A stretch of DNA of 10,120 nt from an uncultured Eubacteriales bacterium (GTDB lineage: Bacteria > Bacillota > Clostridia > Oscillospirales > Oscillospiraceae): the NCBI GenBank assembly GCA_900556535.1, contig USPI01000038.1, forward strand, positions 1 through 10,120, given 5' to 3'. The notes beneath the pieces were generated by a model. The model saw only the letters and a list, made by a program, of their open reading frames with translations, was not told where the DNA came from and searched no databases. The stretch's first letter is position 1; each line of letters starts with the position of its first letter. Positions 1 to 7,391 of the stretch are shown here, piece after piece. Position numbers and translations under genes: made by a program.

Positions 1-961
1 GATTTCCCATGGTAAAGAGATAAAGGTGTTCACCGGAAACTCCAACCCCAAGCTCGCAAAGGAGATATGCAATCAGCTTTTCAAGAACCTCGGCGAGTGC
101 ACCTGCGCGCATTTTGCCGACGGCGAGTGCTCCATCTCGGTGCATGAACCCGTTCGCGGCGCCGACGTTTTCATCGTGCAGTCCACCTGCAAGCCCGTCA
201 ACGATAACCTCATGGAGTTGCTCGTCATGATAGACGCAGTCCGCAGAGCCTCCGCAGGCAGAATAACCGCGGTCATTCCGTATTTCGGCTATGCCCGCCA
301 GGACCGCAAGGCAAAGAGCCGCGACCCCATCTCCGCAAAGCTCGTGGCAAATCTCATAACCGCAGCCGGCGCTGACCGCGTGCTCACCATGGACCTGCAC
401 GCAGCTCAGATCCAGGGCTTTTTTGACATTCCCGTCGATAACCTTTTCGGCGCACCCCTCTTTGCAAAGCATTATATCGACGTTTTCGGCAAGGATAACG
501 ATGAGATAATGGTCGTATCCCCCGACGTCGGCAGCACCGCCCGCGCCAGAAACTTCTCCATGAAGCTCGGCTGCAACATGGCCATCGTCGATAAGCGCCG
601 CGAAAAGGCCAATCAGTCCGAGGTCATGAACATCATCGGCAACGTCCAGGGTAAGACCTGCATCCTGCTTGACGACATGATCGATACCGCCGGCTCTCTC
701 GTGGGCGCGGCAAAGGCGATCATCGAGATAGGCGGCGCGAAGGAGGTCTATGCCTGCGCAAGCCACGGCGTTCTCTCCGGTCCCGCGATCGAGCGCATCG
801 AAAACAGCCCTATCAAGGAAGTCCTGCTTCTCGATACCATTCCTTACCCCGAAAACGCACAGCCCTGCGACAAGATAAAGTATATGTCCGTGGCGCCTGT
901 TTTCGCAGAGGCTATCCAGCGCGTTTACGAGGAGATCTCCATTTCCAATCTGTTTGAGTGA
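1..961 (+). CDS. prs: Ribose-phosphate pyrophosphokinase (PRPP synthetase), 5' end at window edge
   Basis: This enzyme transfers pyrophosphate from ATP to ribose-5-phosphate, making PRPP for purine, pyrimidine, histidine, tryptophan and NAD synthesis in the cytoplasm. The frame is open to the left edge. Bases 2-25 read ISHGKEIK directly before VFTGNSNPKLA, the usual N-terminus of the family, and base 1 is G. The start is therefore inferred to be an ATG whose A and T lie just outside the window, giving about 320 residues, the usual length; the internal GTG at 26 would cut off the conserved start. On that numbering the visible motifs are the FGYARQDRK ATP-binding segment, DLHAAQIQGFF, PDVGSTARAR (from about 175), the KRR of the catalytic flexible loop (199-201) and the PRPP-binding DDMIDTAGS (225-233). 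The pth gene follows within a few bases, so the two are probably co-transcribed. Identification is very secure; only the start is inferred. Confidence 0.97.
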   Translation, partial: ISHGKEIKVFTGNSNPKLAKEICNQLFKNLGECTCAHFADGECSISVHEPVRGADVFIVQSTCKPVNDNLMELLVMIDAVRRASAGRITAVIPYFGYARQDRKAKSRDPISAKLVANLITAAGADRVLTMDLHAAQIQGFFDIPVDNLFGAPLFAKHYIDVFGKDNDEIMVVSPDVGSTARARNFSMKLGCNMAIVDKRREKANQSEVMNIIGNVQGKTCILLDDMIDTAGSLVGAAKAIIEIGGAKEVYACASHGVLSGPAIERIENSPIKEVLLLDTIPYPENAQPCDKIKYMSVAPVFAEAIQRVYEEISISNLFE

Positions 962-966
962 TAAAA

Positions 967-1551
967 ATGTTTATGAATAAAGGCGGGGTGTCGTGGCTCA
1001 TCGTTTTCCTCGGCAACCCCGGTCTTAAATACAACGGAACAAGACACAATGCGGGCTTCATGGCAGCCGACGCCATGGAGAAAAAGCTCGGAGTTTCGAT
1101 AAACAAGCTCCGCTTCAGGGCTCTGACGCAAACGGCGGATATCGCCGGTCAGAAGGTCATGCTCATGAAGCCGCAGACCTATATGAATCTGTCCGGCGAC
1201 GCGGTCATTCAGGCGGCGAGATTTTATAAGATCCCGCCCGAGCGAGTCATCGTCGTTTCGGACGAGACCTCGCTGCCGATAGGCAAGCTGCGCATTCGCC
1301 GCGGCGGCTCGGCGGGAGGACACAACGGGCTCAAGAGCATCATCTCTCAGCTCGGCACGGATAAATTCCCGCGCATACGCCTCGGCGTGGGCGCGCCGCC
1401 GCACCCGGATTACGACATGGCCGATTGGGTGCTCGGAGCGTTCAAGGGTCAGGACGCGGCGGATATGGAGCAGCTTGCGAAAACTGCTGCCGACGCTGCC
1501 GAGTGCTACATCGCGGAGGGCCCGGATAGGGCGATGAATAAGTTTAATTGA
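967..1551 (+). CDS. pth: Peptidyl-tRNA hydrolase
   Basis: Pth cleaves the ester bond of peptidyl-tRNAs released from stalled ribosomes, recycling tRNA in the cytoplasm. Starting at the ATG at 967 it has 194 residues, the usual bacterial length. Conserved features are LGNPG with Asn17, TRHNAGF with the catalytic His27, MKPQTYMN, Asp99 in VVSDETSLP and GGHNGLKS with Asn120. These correspond to E. coli Asn10, His20, Asp93 and Asn114. The C-terminal RLGVG and WVLGAF segments are also present. The start is uncertain: a GTG at 958 overlaps the prs stop, and a second ATG lies at 973. No strong Shine-Dalgarno precedes any of them (only a GAG at 956-958), so translation may be coupled to prs termination. 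The prs-pth pairing is a common housekeeping arrangement in Firmicutes. A terminator-like hairpin follows 19 bases after the stop. Confidence 0.96.
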   Translation: MFMNKGGVSWLIVFLGNPGLKYNGTRHNAGFMAADAMEKKLGVSINKLRFRALTQTADIAGQKVMLMKPQTYMNLSGDAVIQAARFYKIPPERVIVVSDETSLPIGKLRIRRGGSAGGHNGLKSIISQLGTDKFPRIRLGVGAPPHPDYDMADWVLGAFKGQDAADMEQLAKTAADAAECYIAEGPDRAMNKFN

Positions 1552-1560
1552 GAGGGTTAA

Positions 1561-1582
1561 GCCCTTTACGACGGCAAAGGGC
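1561..1582 (+). promoter_or_regulatory. Alternative hairpin that competes with the terminator before glgC
   Basis: GCCCTTT at 1561-1567 is exactly complementary to AAAGGGC at 1576-1582, with an 8-base loop. Its right arm shares bases 1576-1579 with the left arm of the terminator stem at 1571-1598, so the two structures exclude each other. This is the geometry of an antiterminator/terminator pair. Pairing is seen directly; a regulatory role is inferred. The 7-bp stem is short and no ligand-binding domain or leader peptide is evident. Confidence 0.4.
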
Positions 1583-1603
1583 GCAGGCACTTTGCCGTTT
1601 TCT
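1571..1603 (+). terminator. Intrinsic terminator or attenuator between pth and glgC
   Basis: ACGGCAAAG (1571-1579) pairs perfectly with CTTTGCCGT (1590-1598) around a 10-base loop, and the stem runs straight into TTTTCT. This is a rho-independent terminator for prs-pth. Only 13 bases separate it from the glgC Shine-Dalgarno at 1617, which leaves little room for a promoter. Either readthrough supplies the glg operon, or a promoter lies within the pth end; I see no convincing one. Confidence 0.7.
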
Positions 1604-1631
1604 ATTACGCTATTACGGAAGGACGGATGAC

Positions 1632-2825
1632 ATGAAGAAAAGCTGCATAGCAATGCTCCTCGCGGGCGGTCAGGGCTCAAGGCTCTATGCGCTCACACAG
1701 GACGTGGCAAAGCCGAATATGCCCTTTGGCGGAAAATACCGCATTATAGATTTCCCCCTGTCCAACTGCGCAAACTCCGGCATCGACACCGTGGGCGTGC
1801 TCACGCAGTACAGGCCGCTTCAGCTCAACAGCTACATAGGCGGCGGCCAGCCCTGGGATCTGGACAGCACCGACGGCGGAGTTTTCATCCTGCCGCCGTA
1901 CCAGACAGCAGGCGAGGCGGGCTCGTGGTTTTCCGGCACGGCCAACGCCATTTATCAGAACATGAGCTTCATCGAGATGTATGACCCCGACAACGTGCTC
2001 ATTCTCTCGGGCGACCACATTTATAAGATGGACTATTCCAAAATGCTGCGCGAGCACGTGGAAAAGGACGCGGCGTGCACCATCGCCGTTTTGCAGGTCT
2101 CCATGGAGGAGGCGACCCGCTTCGGCATCATGAACCTCGGCGCGGACGGCTATGTCGAGCAGTTCGAGGAAAAGCCCAAGCAGCCCAAGAGCGATCTTGC
2201 CTCGATGGGCATTTATATATTCAACTGGAAAAAGCTCCGCAAGTACCTTATCGAGGACGAGGCAGACCCGAATTCGAGCAAGGACTTCGGCAAAAATATC
2301 ATCCCCAATATGCTCGCGGCGGGCGAAAAGCTCTGGCCGTACCGCTTTGACGGCTACTGGCGCGACGTCGGCACGATAACGAGCCTGTGGGATGCGAACA
2401 TGGATATGCTTTCGACGACGCTCATAAACCTGTATGACCCGAGCTGGCCCATCCGCTCGAGAAGCGTGGCACAGCCGCCGCATTACATCGGCAGCGATGC
2501 CTGCGTCGAGCACTCCATCGTCACCGAGGGCTGCGTCATCGAGGGCAGCGTCGAAAACTCCGTGCTCTCAAGCTCTGCAACGGTCGGAAAGGGCGCGAAG
2601 GTGCTGTATTCCGTTCTCATGCCGGGCGTCACGGTCGAGGACGGCGCAACGGTCGAATACGCGATAATCGGCGAGGGCACCGTCATTAAAAGCGGCGCAC
2701 ACGTCGGCTCCGCTCCCGACGGAAGCGCGGACTGGGGCGTTGCCACCTGCGGCCCGAAGATCGAGATACGCTCCGGCGCCGAGGTCAAGGCGGGAGCCAT
2801 GATATACAAAAGCGAGGAGGTCTGA
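1632..2825 (+). CDS. glgC: Glucose-1-phosphate adenylyltransferase (ADP-glucose pyrophosphorylase), catalytic subunit
   Basis: GlgC makes ADP-glucose and pyrophosphate from ATP and glucose-1-phosphate, the committed step of bacterial glycogen synthesis. The ATG at 1632 is chosen because GGAAGGA (1617-1623) sits 8 bases upstream and translation begins directly with the conserved [18 protein letters not shown]. The frame is open further upstream but has no good start there. The product has 397 residues. The nucleotidyltransferase domain shows GGQGSRL (12-18), [20 protein letters not shown] (26-45), [10 protein letters not shown] with the catalytic Asp128 (126-135), FEEKP with the sugar-phosphate Lys181 (178-182) and DGYWRDVGT (240-248). 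A left-handed beta-helix of hexapeptide repeats fills about 280-390. KPNMPF differs slightly from the common KPAVPF, but every catalytic motif is kept. The glgC stop is 2 bases before the glgD start, consistent with a hetero-oligomer made from one message. Confidence 0.97.
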   Translation: MKKSCIAMLLAGGQGSRLYALTQDVAKPNMPFGGKYRIIDFPLSNCANSGIDTVGVLTQYRPLQLNSYIGGGQPWDLDSTDGGVFILPPYQTAGEAGSWFSGTANAIYQNMSFIEMYDPDNVLILSGDHIYKMDYSKMLREHVEKDAACTIAVLQVSMEEATRFGIMNLGADGYVEQFEEKPKQPKSDLASMGIYIFNWKKLRKYLIEDEADPNSSKDFGKNIIPNMLAAGEKLWPYRFDGYWRDVGTITSLWDANMDMLSTTLINLYDPSWPIRSRSVAQPPHYIGSDACVEHSIVTEGCVIEGSVENSVLSSSATVGKGAKVLYSVLMPGVTVEDGATVEYAIIGEGTVIKSGAHVGSAPDGSADWGVATCGPKIEIRSGAEVKAGAMIYKSEEV

Positions 2826-2827
2826 AG

Positions 2828-3940
2828 ATGAGCGATTTTCACGGAATTATCTTTGCTTACGGCGCAGTGCCTGAGCTGGGCGAGCTGACCAAGGCGCGCA
2901 CCGCCTCGTCGCTGCCGTTCTGCGGCCGATACAGACTCATTGACTTTGCCCTGTCGTCGTTCATGAACGCGGGCATACACGACGTCGGAGTCATCATGCG
3001 CCGCGATTATCAGTCCCTTCTCGACCATCTTGCCAGCGGCAAGGATTGGGACATGGGACGCAGGATAGGCGGACTGCGTATGCTGCCGCCGTTCGGTCTG
3101 CCGGAATATCATCAGGGTGACTATACGGGTACCATCGAGGCTCTTAACGCCGTTTCGACCTATATAAGCGACATTAACGCCAAGTACATCGTCATGATGC
3201 ACGGCAACACCGCGGCAAACATCGACATGAGCGCCGCCATAGAGCAGCATCTGCGCACCGGGGCGGAGATAACCGCCATCTGCACCGAGACTACGCCCGA
3301 CTATATGCACCATCGCTATATGCCCGAGCAGGACGGCTTCGCGCGCAGCATGATGTTCAGACAGACCGCTGCCGGCCCCGGACTTGCCTCGCTTGATGCG
3401 TACATCATCTCCAAGGAGCTTCTTCTGAGCATGATGGAGACCTGCCGCGCGGAAAACCGCTATCACTTCCACCGCGACGCGATAGCGCAGTATCTTGCAA
3501 ACGGCGGCAAGGTCGGCGTTTACACCCACCGCGGTTACGGCAGACGCATAATGAGCACGCAGTCGTTCTTCTCGGCAAATATGGATATGCTAAGCAGCGA
3601 AAAGCGCGCCGAGCTCTTCCCGCCCGAGCGCCCCGTGCGCACCAAGACTCACGAGGACGTGAGTACGTATTACGCCGAGGGCTCAAGAGCCTCGAACAGC
3701 CTCGTTGCCGACGGCTGCATCATCGAGGGGGAAATAGACAACTGCATCATCTCCTCCGATGTCCGCATCGCAAAAGGCGCGAAGCTTGACGGCTGCGTGG
3801 TCATGCGCGGCGCAAAAATAGGCGAGGGCGTCGTTATGAAAAACGTCGTCGTCGATAAAGCCTCGGAGCTATCCCCGTACCAGACCCTCATGGGCAGCGA
3901 GAAGCTGCCGGTCGTGCTGCCCAAGGGCACGAAAATTTAA
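2828..3940 (+). CDS. glgD: GlgD, non-catalytic regulatory subunit of ADP-glucose pyrophosphorylase
   Basis: GlgD is the Firmicutes-specific paralogue of GlgC that joins it in a hetero-oligomer and raises or tunes its activity. The start ATG follows GGAGG (2816-2820), which lies within the last codons of glgC. The 370-residue protein keeps the family framework, such as LPFCGRYRLIDFALS (29-43), but has lost the active site. The Gly-rich GGQGSRL of GlgC is replaced by AYGAVPELGEL (10-20). The [10 protein letters not shown] position reads HGNTAANIDM (125-134), and DGYWRDVGT has become RGYGRRIMST (235-244). No FEEKP motif is apparent. A C-terminal hexapeptide beta-helix with repeated CIIEG, CIISS and CVVMRG units is present at about 295-345. 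Loss of catalytic residues is seen directly; the regulatory role comes from characterised Firmicutes GlgC/GlgD pairs. Confidence 0.95.
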   Translation: MSDFHGIIFAYGAVPELGELTKARTASSLPFCGRYRLIDFALSSFMNAGIHDVGVIMRRDYQSLLDHLASGKDWDMGRRIGGLRMLPPFGLPEYHQGDYTGTIEALNAVSTYISDINAKYIVMMHGNTAANIDMSAAIEQHLRTGAEITAICTETTPDYMHHRYMPEQDGFARSMMFRQTAAGPGLASLDAYIISKELLLSMMETCRAENRYHFHRDAIAQYLANGGKVGVYTHRGYGRRIMSTQSFFSANMDMLSSEKRAELFPPERPVRTKTHEDVSTYYAEGSRASNSLVADGCIIEGEIDNCIISSDVRIAKGAKLDGCVVMRGAKIGEGVVMKNVVVDKASELSPYQTLMGSEKLPVVLPKGTKI

Positions 3941-3954
3941 GGAGCAAATAATTT

Positions 3955-6363
3955 ATGTATGTAAGTCAGATCTCTCGCGACGAGGTGCGCAGCGCCATTG
4001 AGGATAAGCTTTGCGCGCACTTTGCCGTGACAGCAGAGACAGCAAGCGACGATCAGGTGTTTCAGGCAAGCGCCATCGTCATTCGTGAAATCATGAGCAG
4101 GCTGCTCACCGCCGAGGAGGTCAAGACCCCCGAGCGCGAGGTGCACTATCTTTCGATGGAGTTCCTTATGGGACGCAGCCTTATGAAAAATGCGTTCAAC
4201 CTCGGCATTTCCGACGCTCTTACGGGCGCGCTTGAGGACATGGGACGCAGCGCCGCGGATATATTCGAGGCGGAAAACGACGCAGGACTCGGCAACGGCG
4301 GTCTCGGCCGCCTCGCCGCGTGCTATATGGACTCTCTGGCGACGCTCGGCATTCCCGCAACGGGATATTCGCTTTGCTACGAGCTGGGCATATTCCGCCA
4401 GAAGATAGTTGACGGAAAGCAGACCGAGGTCGCCGACGATTGGCGCAGCGCGGCGGAAAGCTGGCTCGTTGCGCGAAACGACGAGGCGGTCGAAGTGCGC
4501 TTCGGCGGCAACATCTCCCCGCGCTGGGACAGCTTCGGAAGATATCACGCCGAGCACACCGGCTATCAGACCGTCACCGCGGTCCCGCGCGATATGCTCA
4601 TTGCCGGCTACGGCGGGGATAACGTTAACATCCTCAGGCTCTGGGACGCGCGCAGCACGAGCGCACTGGATATGTACCTGTTCTCCGAGGGCGAATACGT
4701 CAAGAGCCTTGAGCAGCGCACCATGAGCGAGGTCATCACCAAGGTGCTCTACCCCGCGGACGACCACATCGAGGGCAAGACCCTGCGCCTCAAGCAGCAG
4801 TATTTCTTCCTGTCGGCAACGGCGCAGTCGATAATAAAGACCCACATGAAGCGCTTCGGCGACATTAAGAGCTTTGCAAAGCACCACACCATTCAGATAA
4901 ACGACACCCACCCCGCGCTGGTCATCCCTGAACTCATGCGCATCATGATGGACGAGTACGGTCTCGGCTGGGACGAGGCGTGGAGCACGGTGAGCGCATC
5001 GGTCGCGTACACGAACCACACCGTCATGAGCGAGGCGCTCGAAAAATGGCCGCAGGAGCTCGTGCAGACGCTTCTGCCGCGCGTGTGGGAGATACTGTGC
5101 GAGATAAACCGCCGCTGGTGCAACGACCTCGTCTCCCGATTCGGCAACAGCGAAAAGGTCGGCAGAAACCTCATAATCCGCGACGGGCAGGTACACATGG
5201 CAAACCTCTGCCTTGCCGCGTGCTATAAGATAAACGGCGTTTCCGCCCTGCACGGCGAGATACTCAGAACGGATCTGTTTAAGGACGTCTGCGGGATAAG
5301 CCCCGAGCGCTTTACCTACGTCACAAACGGCATAGACCACCGCCGCTGGCTTGCGCAGATAAACCCGCGCCTGAACGGTCTCGTGAGCGAAGTCCTGGGC
5401 GGCGACGGCTACCTCACAAGACCCGAGGAGCTTATAAAATTCAAGGCCTTTGCGGCGGATGCCGAGGTGCAGCGCAGGGTAAATGAAATAAAGCTTCAGA
5501 ATAAGCGCGATTTCGCGGAGTTCCTTGCGAAAAACGACGGCTTTGCGCTCGACACCGATGCGATACTCGACGTTCAGGTGAAGCGCCTGCACGAGTATAA
5601 GCGTCAGCTGCTGTGCGCGATGCTCATAACGCGCCTGCAAATGCAGATACACGCAGACCCCAACGCGGAGTTTACGCCGCGCAGCTTCGTTTTCGGCGCA
5701 AAGGCGGCGGCGGGCTACTACACCGCAAAGCGGATAATCGAGCTCATCTGCTCGCTGGCAAAGGACGTTAACAACGACCCGCTGTGCAAGGGCAAGCTCC
5801 AGGTCTGCTTCATGGAAAACTACCGCGTTTCCGCAGCCGAGGCGCTGATGCCCGCGGCTCAGGTATCCGAGCAGATATCCACCGCCGGCAAGGAGGCCTC
5901 CGGCACGGGCAACATGAAGCTCATGCTCAACGGCGCCGTTACGATAGGCACGCTTGACGGCGCAAACGTCGAAATGTACGAGCGTCTGGGCGATGAGAAT
6001 ATGTTCCTGTTCGGTCTCAAAACTCCGGAGGTCATCGCGCTCAAGGCCTCGGGCTACGACCCGCAGCGCTATGCCCGCGAGGACGCGGAGCTCGGCGCGG
6101 TGCTCGACAGGATAAGCCGCGGCTTCTCCGACGGCAAGAGCTACTCCGACCTCGTTTCGGGGCTGCTGTACAGGGGCGACACATATATGCTGTGCGCCGA
6201 CTACCGCGACTATGTCAACACTCACGACAGGCTCTACGCCTCTGTTTCGGACCCGTCCGAGCTTGCAAGACTGTCTATCGTAAACACCGCCGAGGCCGGC
6301 ATCTTTGCCGCCGACCGCGCAATAAAAGAATATGCGGAGGGCATATGGGGAATAAAACTGTAG
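3955..6363 (+). CDS. glgP: Glycogen/starch alpha-glucan phosphorylase
   Basis: GlgP is a PLP-dependent family GT35 enzyme that removes glucose-1-phosphate from the non-reducing ends of glycogen or maltodextrin using inorganic phosphate. It has 802 residues, the normal length. AAGGAG (3939-3944, overlapping the glgD stop) lies 10 bases before the ATG. Conserved blocks include YLSMEFLMGR (65-74), AGLGNGGLGRLAA (110-122), INDTHPALVIPELMR (from 315), YTNHTVMSEALEKWP, VTNGIDHRRWL, VKRLHEYKRQ (542-551) and ENYRVSAAEALMPAAQVSEQ. The PLP-binding lysine is Lys655 in EASGTGNMKLMLNGA, followed by GTLDGANVEM. It sits in one operon with ADP-glucose synthesis genes, so synthesis and breakdown of the store are transcribed together and must be balanced at the protein level. 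Whether glycogen or maltodextrin is preferred cannot be told from sequence alone. Confidence 0.97.
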   Translation: MYVSQISRDEVRSAIEDKLCAHFAVTAETASDDQVFQASAIVIREIMSRLLTAEEVKTPEREVHYLSMEFLMGRSLMKNAFNLGISDALTGALEDMGRSAADIFEAENDAGLGNGGLGRLAACYMDSLATLGIPATGYSLCYELGIFRQKIVDGKQTEVADDWRSAAESWLVARNDEAVEVRFGGNISPRWDSFGRYHAEHTGYQTVTAVPRDMLIAGYGGDNVNILRLWDARSTSALDMYLFSEGEYVKSLEQRTMSEVITKVLYPADDHIEGKTLRLKQQYFFLSATAQSIIKTHMKRFGDIKSFAKHHTIQINDTHPALVIPELMRIMMDEYGLGWDEAWSTVSASVAYTNHTVMSEALEKWPQELVQTLLPRVWEILCEINRRWCNDLVSRFGNSEKVGRNLIIRDGQVHMANLCLAACYKINGVSALHGEILRTDLFKDVCGISPERFTYVTNGIDHRRWLAQINPRLNGLVSEVLGGDGYLTRPEELIKFKAFAADAEVQRRVNEIKLQNKRDFAEFLAKNDGFALDTDAILDVQVKRLHEYKRQLLCAMLITRLQMQIHADPNAEFTPRSFVFGAKAAAGYYTAKRIIELICSLAKDVNNDPLCKGKLQVCFMENYRVSAAEALMPAAQVSEQISTAGKEASGTGNMKLMLNGAVTIGTLDGANVEMYERLGDENMFLFGLKTPEVIALKASGYDPQRYAREDAELGAVLDRISRGFSDGKSYSDLVSGLLYRGDTYMLCADYRDYVNTHDRLYASVSDPSELARLSIVNTAEAGIFAADRAIKEYAEGIWGIKL

Positions 6364-7232
6364 TCGTTATCGGCGCCGTGAATATGGACATTTGCGGCAG
6401 ACCGGACAAAGAACCGAATATGCGCGATTCAAACCCCGGCACCGTCAGCTTCACCCCCGGCGGAGTCGGACGGAACATTGCGCACAATCTGTGCCTGCTC
6501 GGCGTGGGCGTTAAATTCATCGCCGCCATCGGAGACGACGTTTACGGCAGCAGCATTTACGAAAGCTGCGAAAAGCTCGGAATGGATATGCATATGTGCC
6601 GCAGAATGAAGGGCGGCAGGACCTCGAGCTATTTGTACATCACCGACGAAAAGGGCGATATGCTCCTCGGCGTTAACGACACCGATATTTCCGGCAGCAT
6701 CACCCCCGAATATCTCGGACGCCACCTCGGGGAGCTCAATGCCGCCGACGCCGTCGTAATTGACGCAAACCTCACGAAGGAGACCCTCTCGTGGATAGGC
6801 GAAAACGTGACGAGCGACCTGTACGCCGACCCCGTTTCCATCGCAAAGGCGGAGCGTCTCACCCCCGTTCTGGGCAGGCTCAAGGCGTTTAAGCCCAATG
6901 AGTACGAGGCAAAGTACCTGACGAACGAGACCACCTCGCTGTTTGCCGCCGAGGAGCTTCTGCGCCGCGGCGTAAAGCAGGTGTTCGTCTCTCTCGGCAG
7001 CGACGGGATAGTTGCCGCCGCCGACGGTGAGATAATAAAGCTGCCCTGCGAGAGCACGGAGATAGTCAACGCCACCGGCTGCGGCGACGCAGCCACGGCA
7101 GCGATAATCTGGGCGGGCGTAAACGGCTTGGGTCTCGCGGAGACTGCCTCCGCCGCAATGAAGGCCGCGGCGCTGGCGGCTCAGTGCGAGCAGACGAATA
7201 ACCCCGAGCTCTGCCCCGAGCTCATAAGCTGA
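6345..7232 (+). CDS. psuK: PfkB-family sugar kinase, likely pseudouridine kinase
   Basis: This is a ribokinase-fold kinase of 295 residues. The best fit is pseudouridine kinase, which phosphorylates pseudouridine to pseudouridine 5'-phosphate. From memory of E. coli PsuK (YeiC), it shares the N-terminal VVVIGAVNMDICGRP region (6-20), DSNPGTVSFTPGGVGRNIA (28-46) with the PfkB glycine motif, SSYLY, the DPVS and KPNE/A segments, and a C-terminal CEQTNNPEL that matches CEYTNNPDL. The second PfkB signature is NATGCGDAATA (242-252), with Asp248 as catalytic base and Cys in the usual TGAGD position. The ATG at 6345 lies 19 bases inside the end of glgP, with GGAGG (6336-6340) only 4 bases upstream, which suggests translational coupling. 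The usual partner psuG (pseudouridine-5'-phosphate glycosidase) is absent here. Another nucleoside or sugar substrate remains possible. Confidence 0.85.
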   Translation: MGNKTVVVIGAVNMDICGRPDKEPNMRDSNPGTVSFTPGGVGRNIAHNLCLLGVGVKFIAAIGDDVYGSSIYESCEKLGMDMHMCRRMKGGRTSSYLYITDEKGDMLLGVNDTDISGSITPEYLGRHLGELNAADAVVIDANLTKETLSWIGENVTSDLYADPVSIAKAERLTPVLGRLKAFKPNEYEAKYLTNETTSLFAAEELLRRGVKQVFVSLGSDGIVAAADGEIIKLPCESTEIVNATGCGDAATAAIIWAGVNGLGLAETASAAMKAAALAAQCEQTNNPELCPELIS

Positions 7233-7270
7233 GCCTTCCCGCAGCTCAAAAAACAATTTCACAACCCACC

Positions 7271-7309
7271 GCAGGAGGGCGTCACCGGACGCGCTCCTGC
7301 GTTCCTTTT
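7271..7309 (+). terminator. Intrinsic terminator of the glg-psuK operon
   Basis: GCAGGAG (7271-7277) pairs with CTCCTGC (7294-7300). After one G-G mismatch, GCGTC pairs with GACGC around an ACCG loop, and the T-rich GTTCCTTTTA follows. It lies 38 bases after the psuK stop and 2 bases before the next -35 box, cleanly separating the glycogen operon from the following gene. Its outer stem and 5' flank resemble those of the terminator at 7980-8018. Confidence 0.88.
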
Positions 7310-7311
7310 AA

Positions 7312-7341
7312 TTGACAGCGCAATATGAGATACAGTATAAT
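7312..7341 (+). promoter_or_regulatory. Perfect-consensus sigma-A promoter
   Basis: TTGACA at 7312-7317 and TATAAT at 7336-7341 both match the housekeeping consensus exactly, with an 18-bp spacer. Transcription would start near 7348, giving a leader of about 45 bases before the downstream gene. No operator-like palindrome is obvious over it, so strong constitutive expression is the simplest reading. Confidence 0.88.
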
Positions 7342-7376
7342 AATGCTATAAATGGGTTCAAATATAATATGCCGTG

Positions 7377-7382
7377 AAAGGA
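7377..7382 (+). promoter_or_regulatory. Ribosome binding site that sets the start of the membrane protein gene
   Basis: AAAGGA lies 9 bases before the ATG at 7392 and 6 bases before a GTG at 7389. It overlaps the codons after an upstream in-frame GTG at 7374, which has no binding site of its own. It therefore favours a start at 7392 (or 7389) over 7374. Confidence 0.6.
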
Positions 7383-7391
7383 TATATTGTG

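Noticed and set aside
1548..1631. Upstream extension of glgC through the hairpin region from a TTG
   Set aside because: The extension encodes the terminator stem, has no ribosome site and is not part of the conserved GlgC N-terminus. The ATG at 1632 has a strong Shine-Dalgarno.
2483..3529. Long minus-strand open frames opposite glgC and glgD (also 1677-2513)
   Set aside because: They lie antisense to secure genes, show no family resemblance and have composition typical of shadow frames.
3937..6225. A 762-codon open frame on the minus strand opposite glgP
   Set aside because: The plus strand encodes every conserved glycogen phosphorylase motif. The antisense frame has no recognisable domain and reflects the strong codon-position GC bias of the region.
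6192..6344. N-terminal extension of the kinase into glgP
   Set aside because: The frame is open, but the extra residues are Arg/Cys-rich out-of-frame glgP sequence. The kinase family begins right after the ATG at 6345, which has its own GGAGG.
7227..7250. Weak inverted repeat around AGCTG/CAGCT after the psuK stop
   Set aside because: It has only 5 bp and is followed by an A-run instead of a T-run. The strong terminator at 7271 explains termination.
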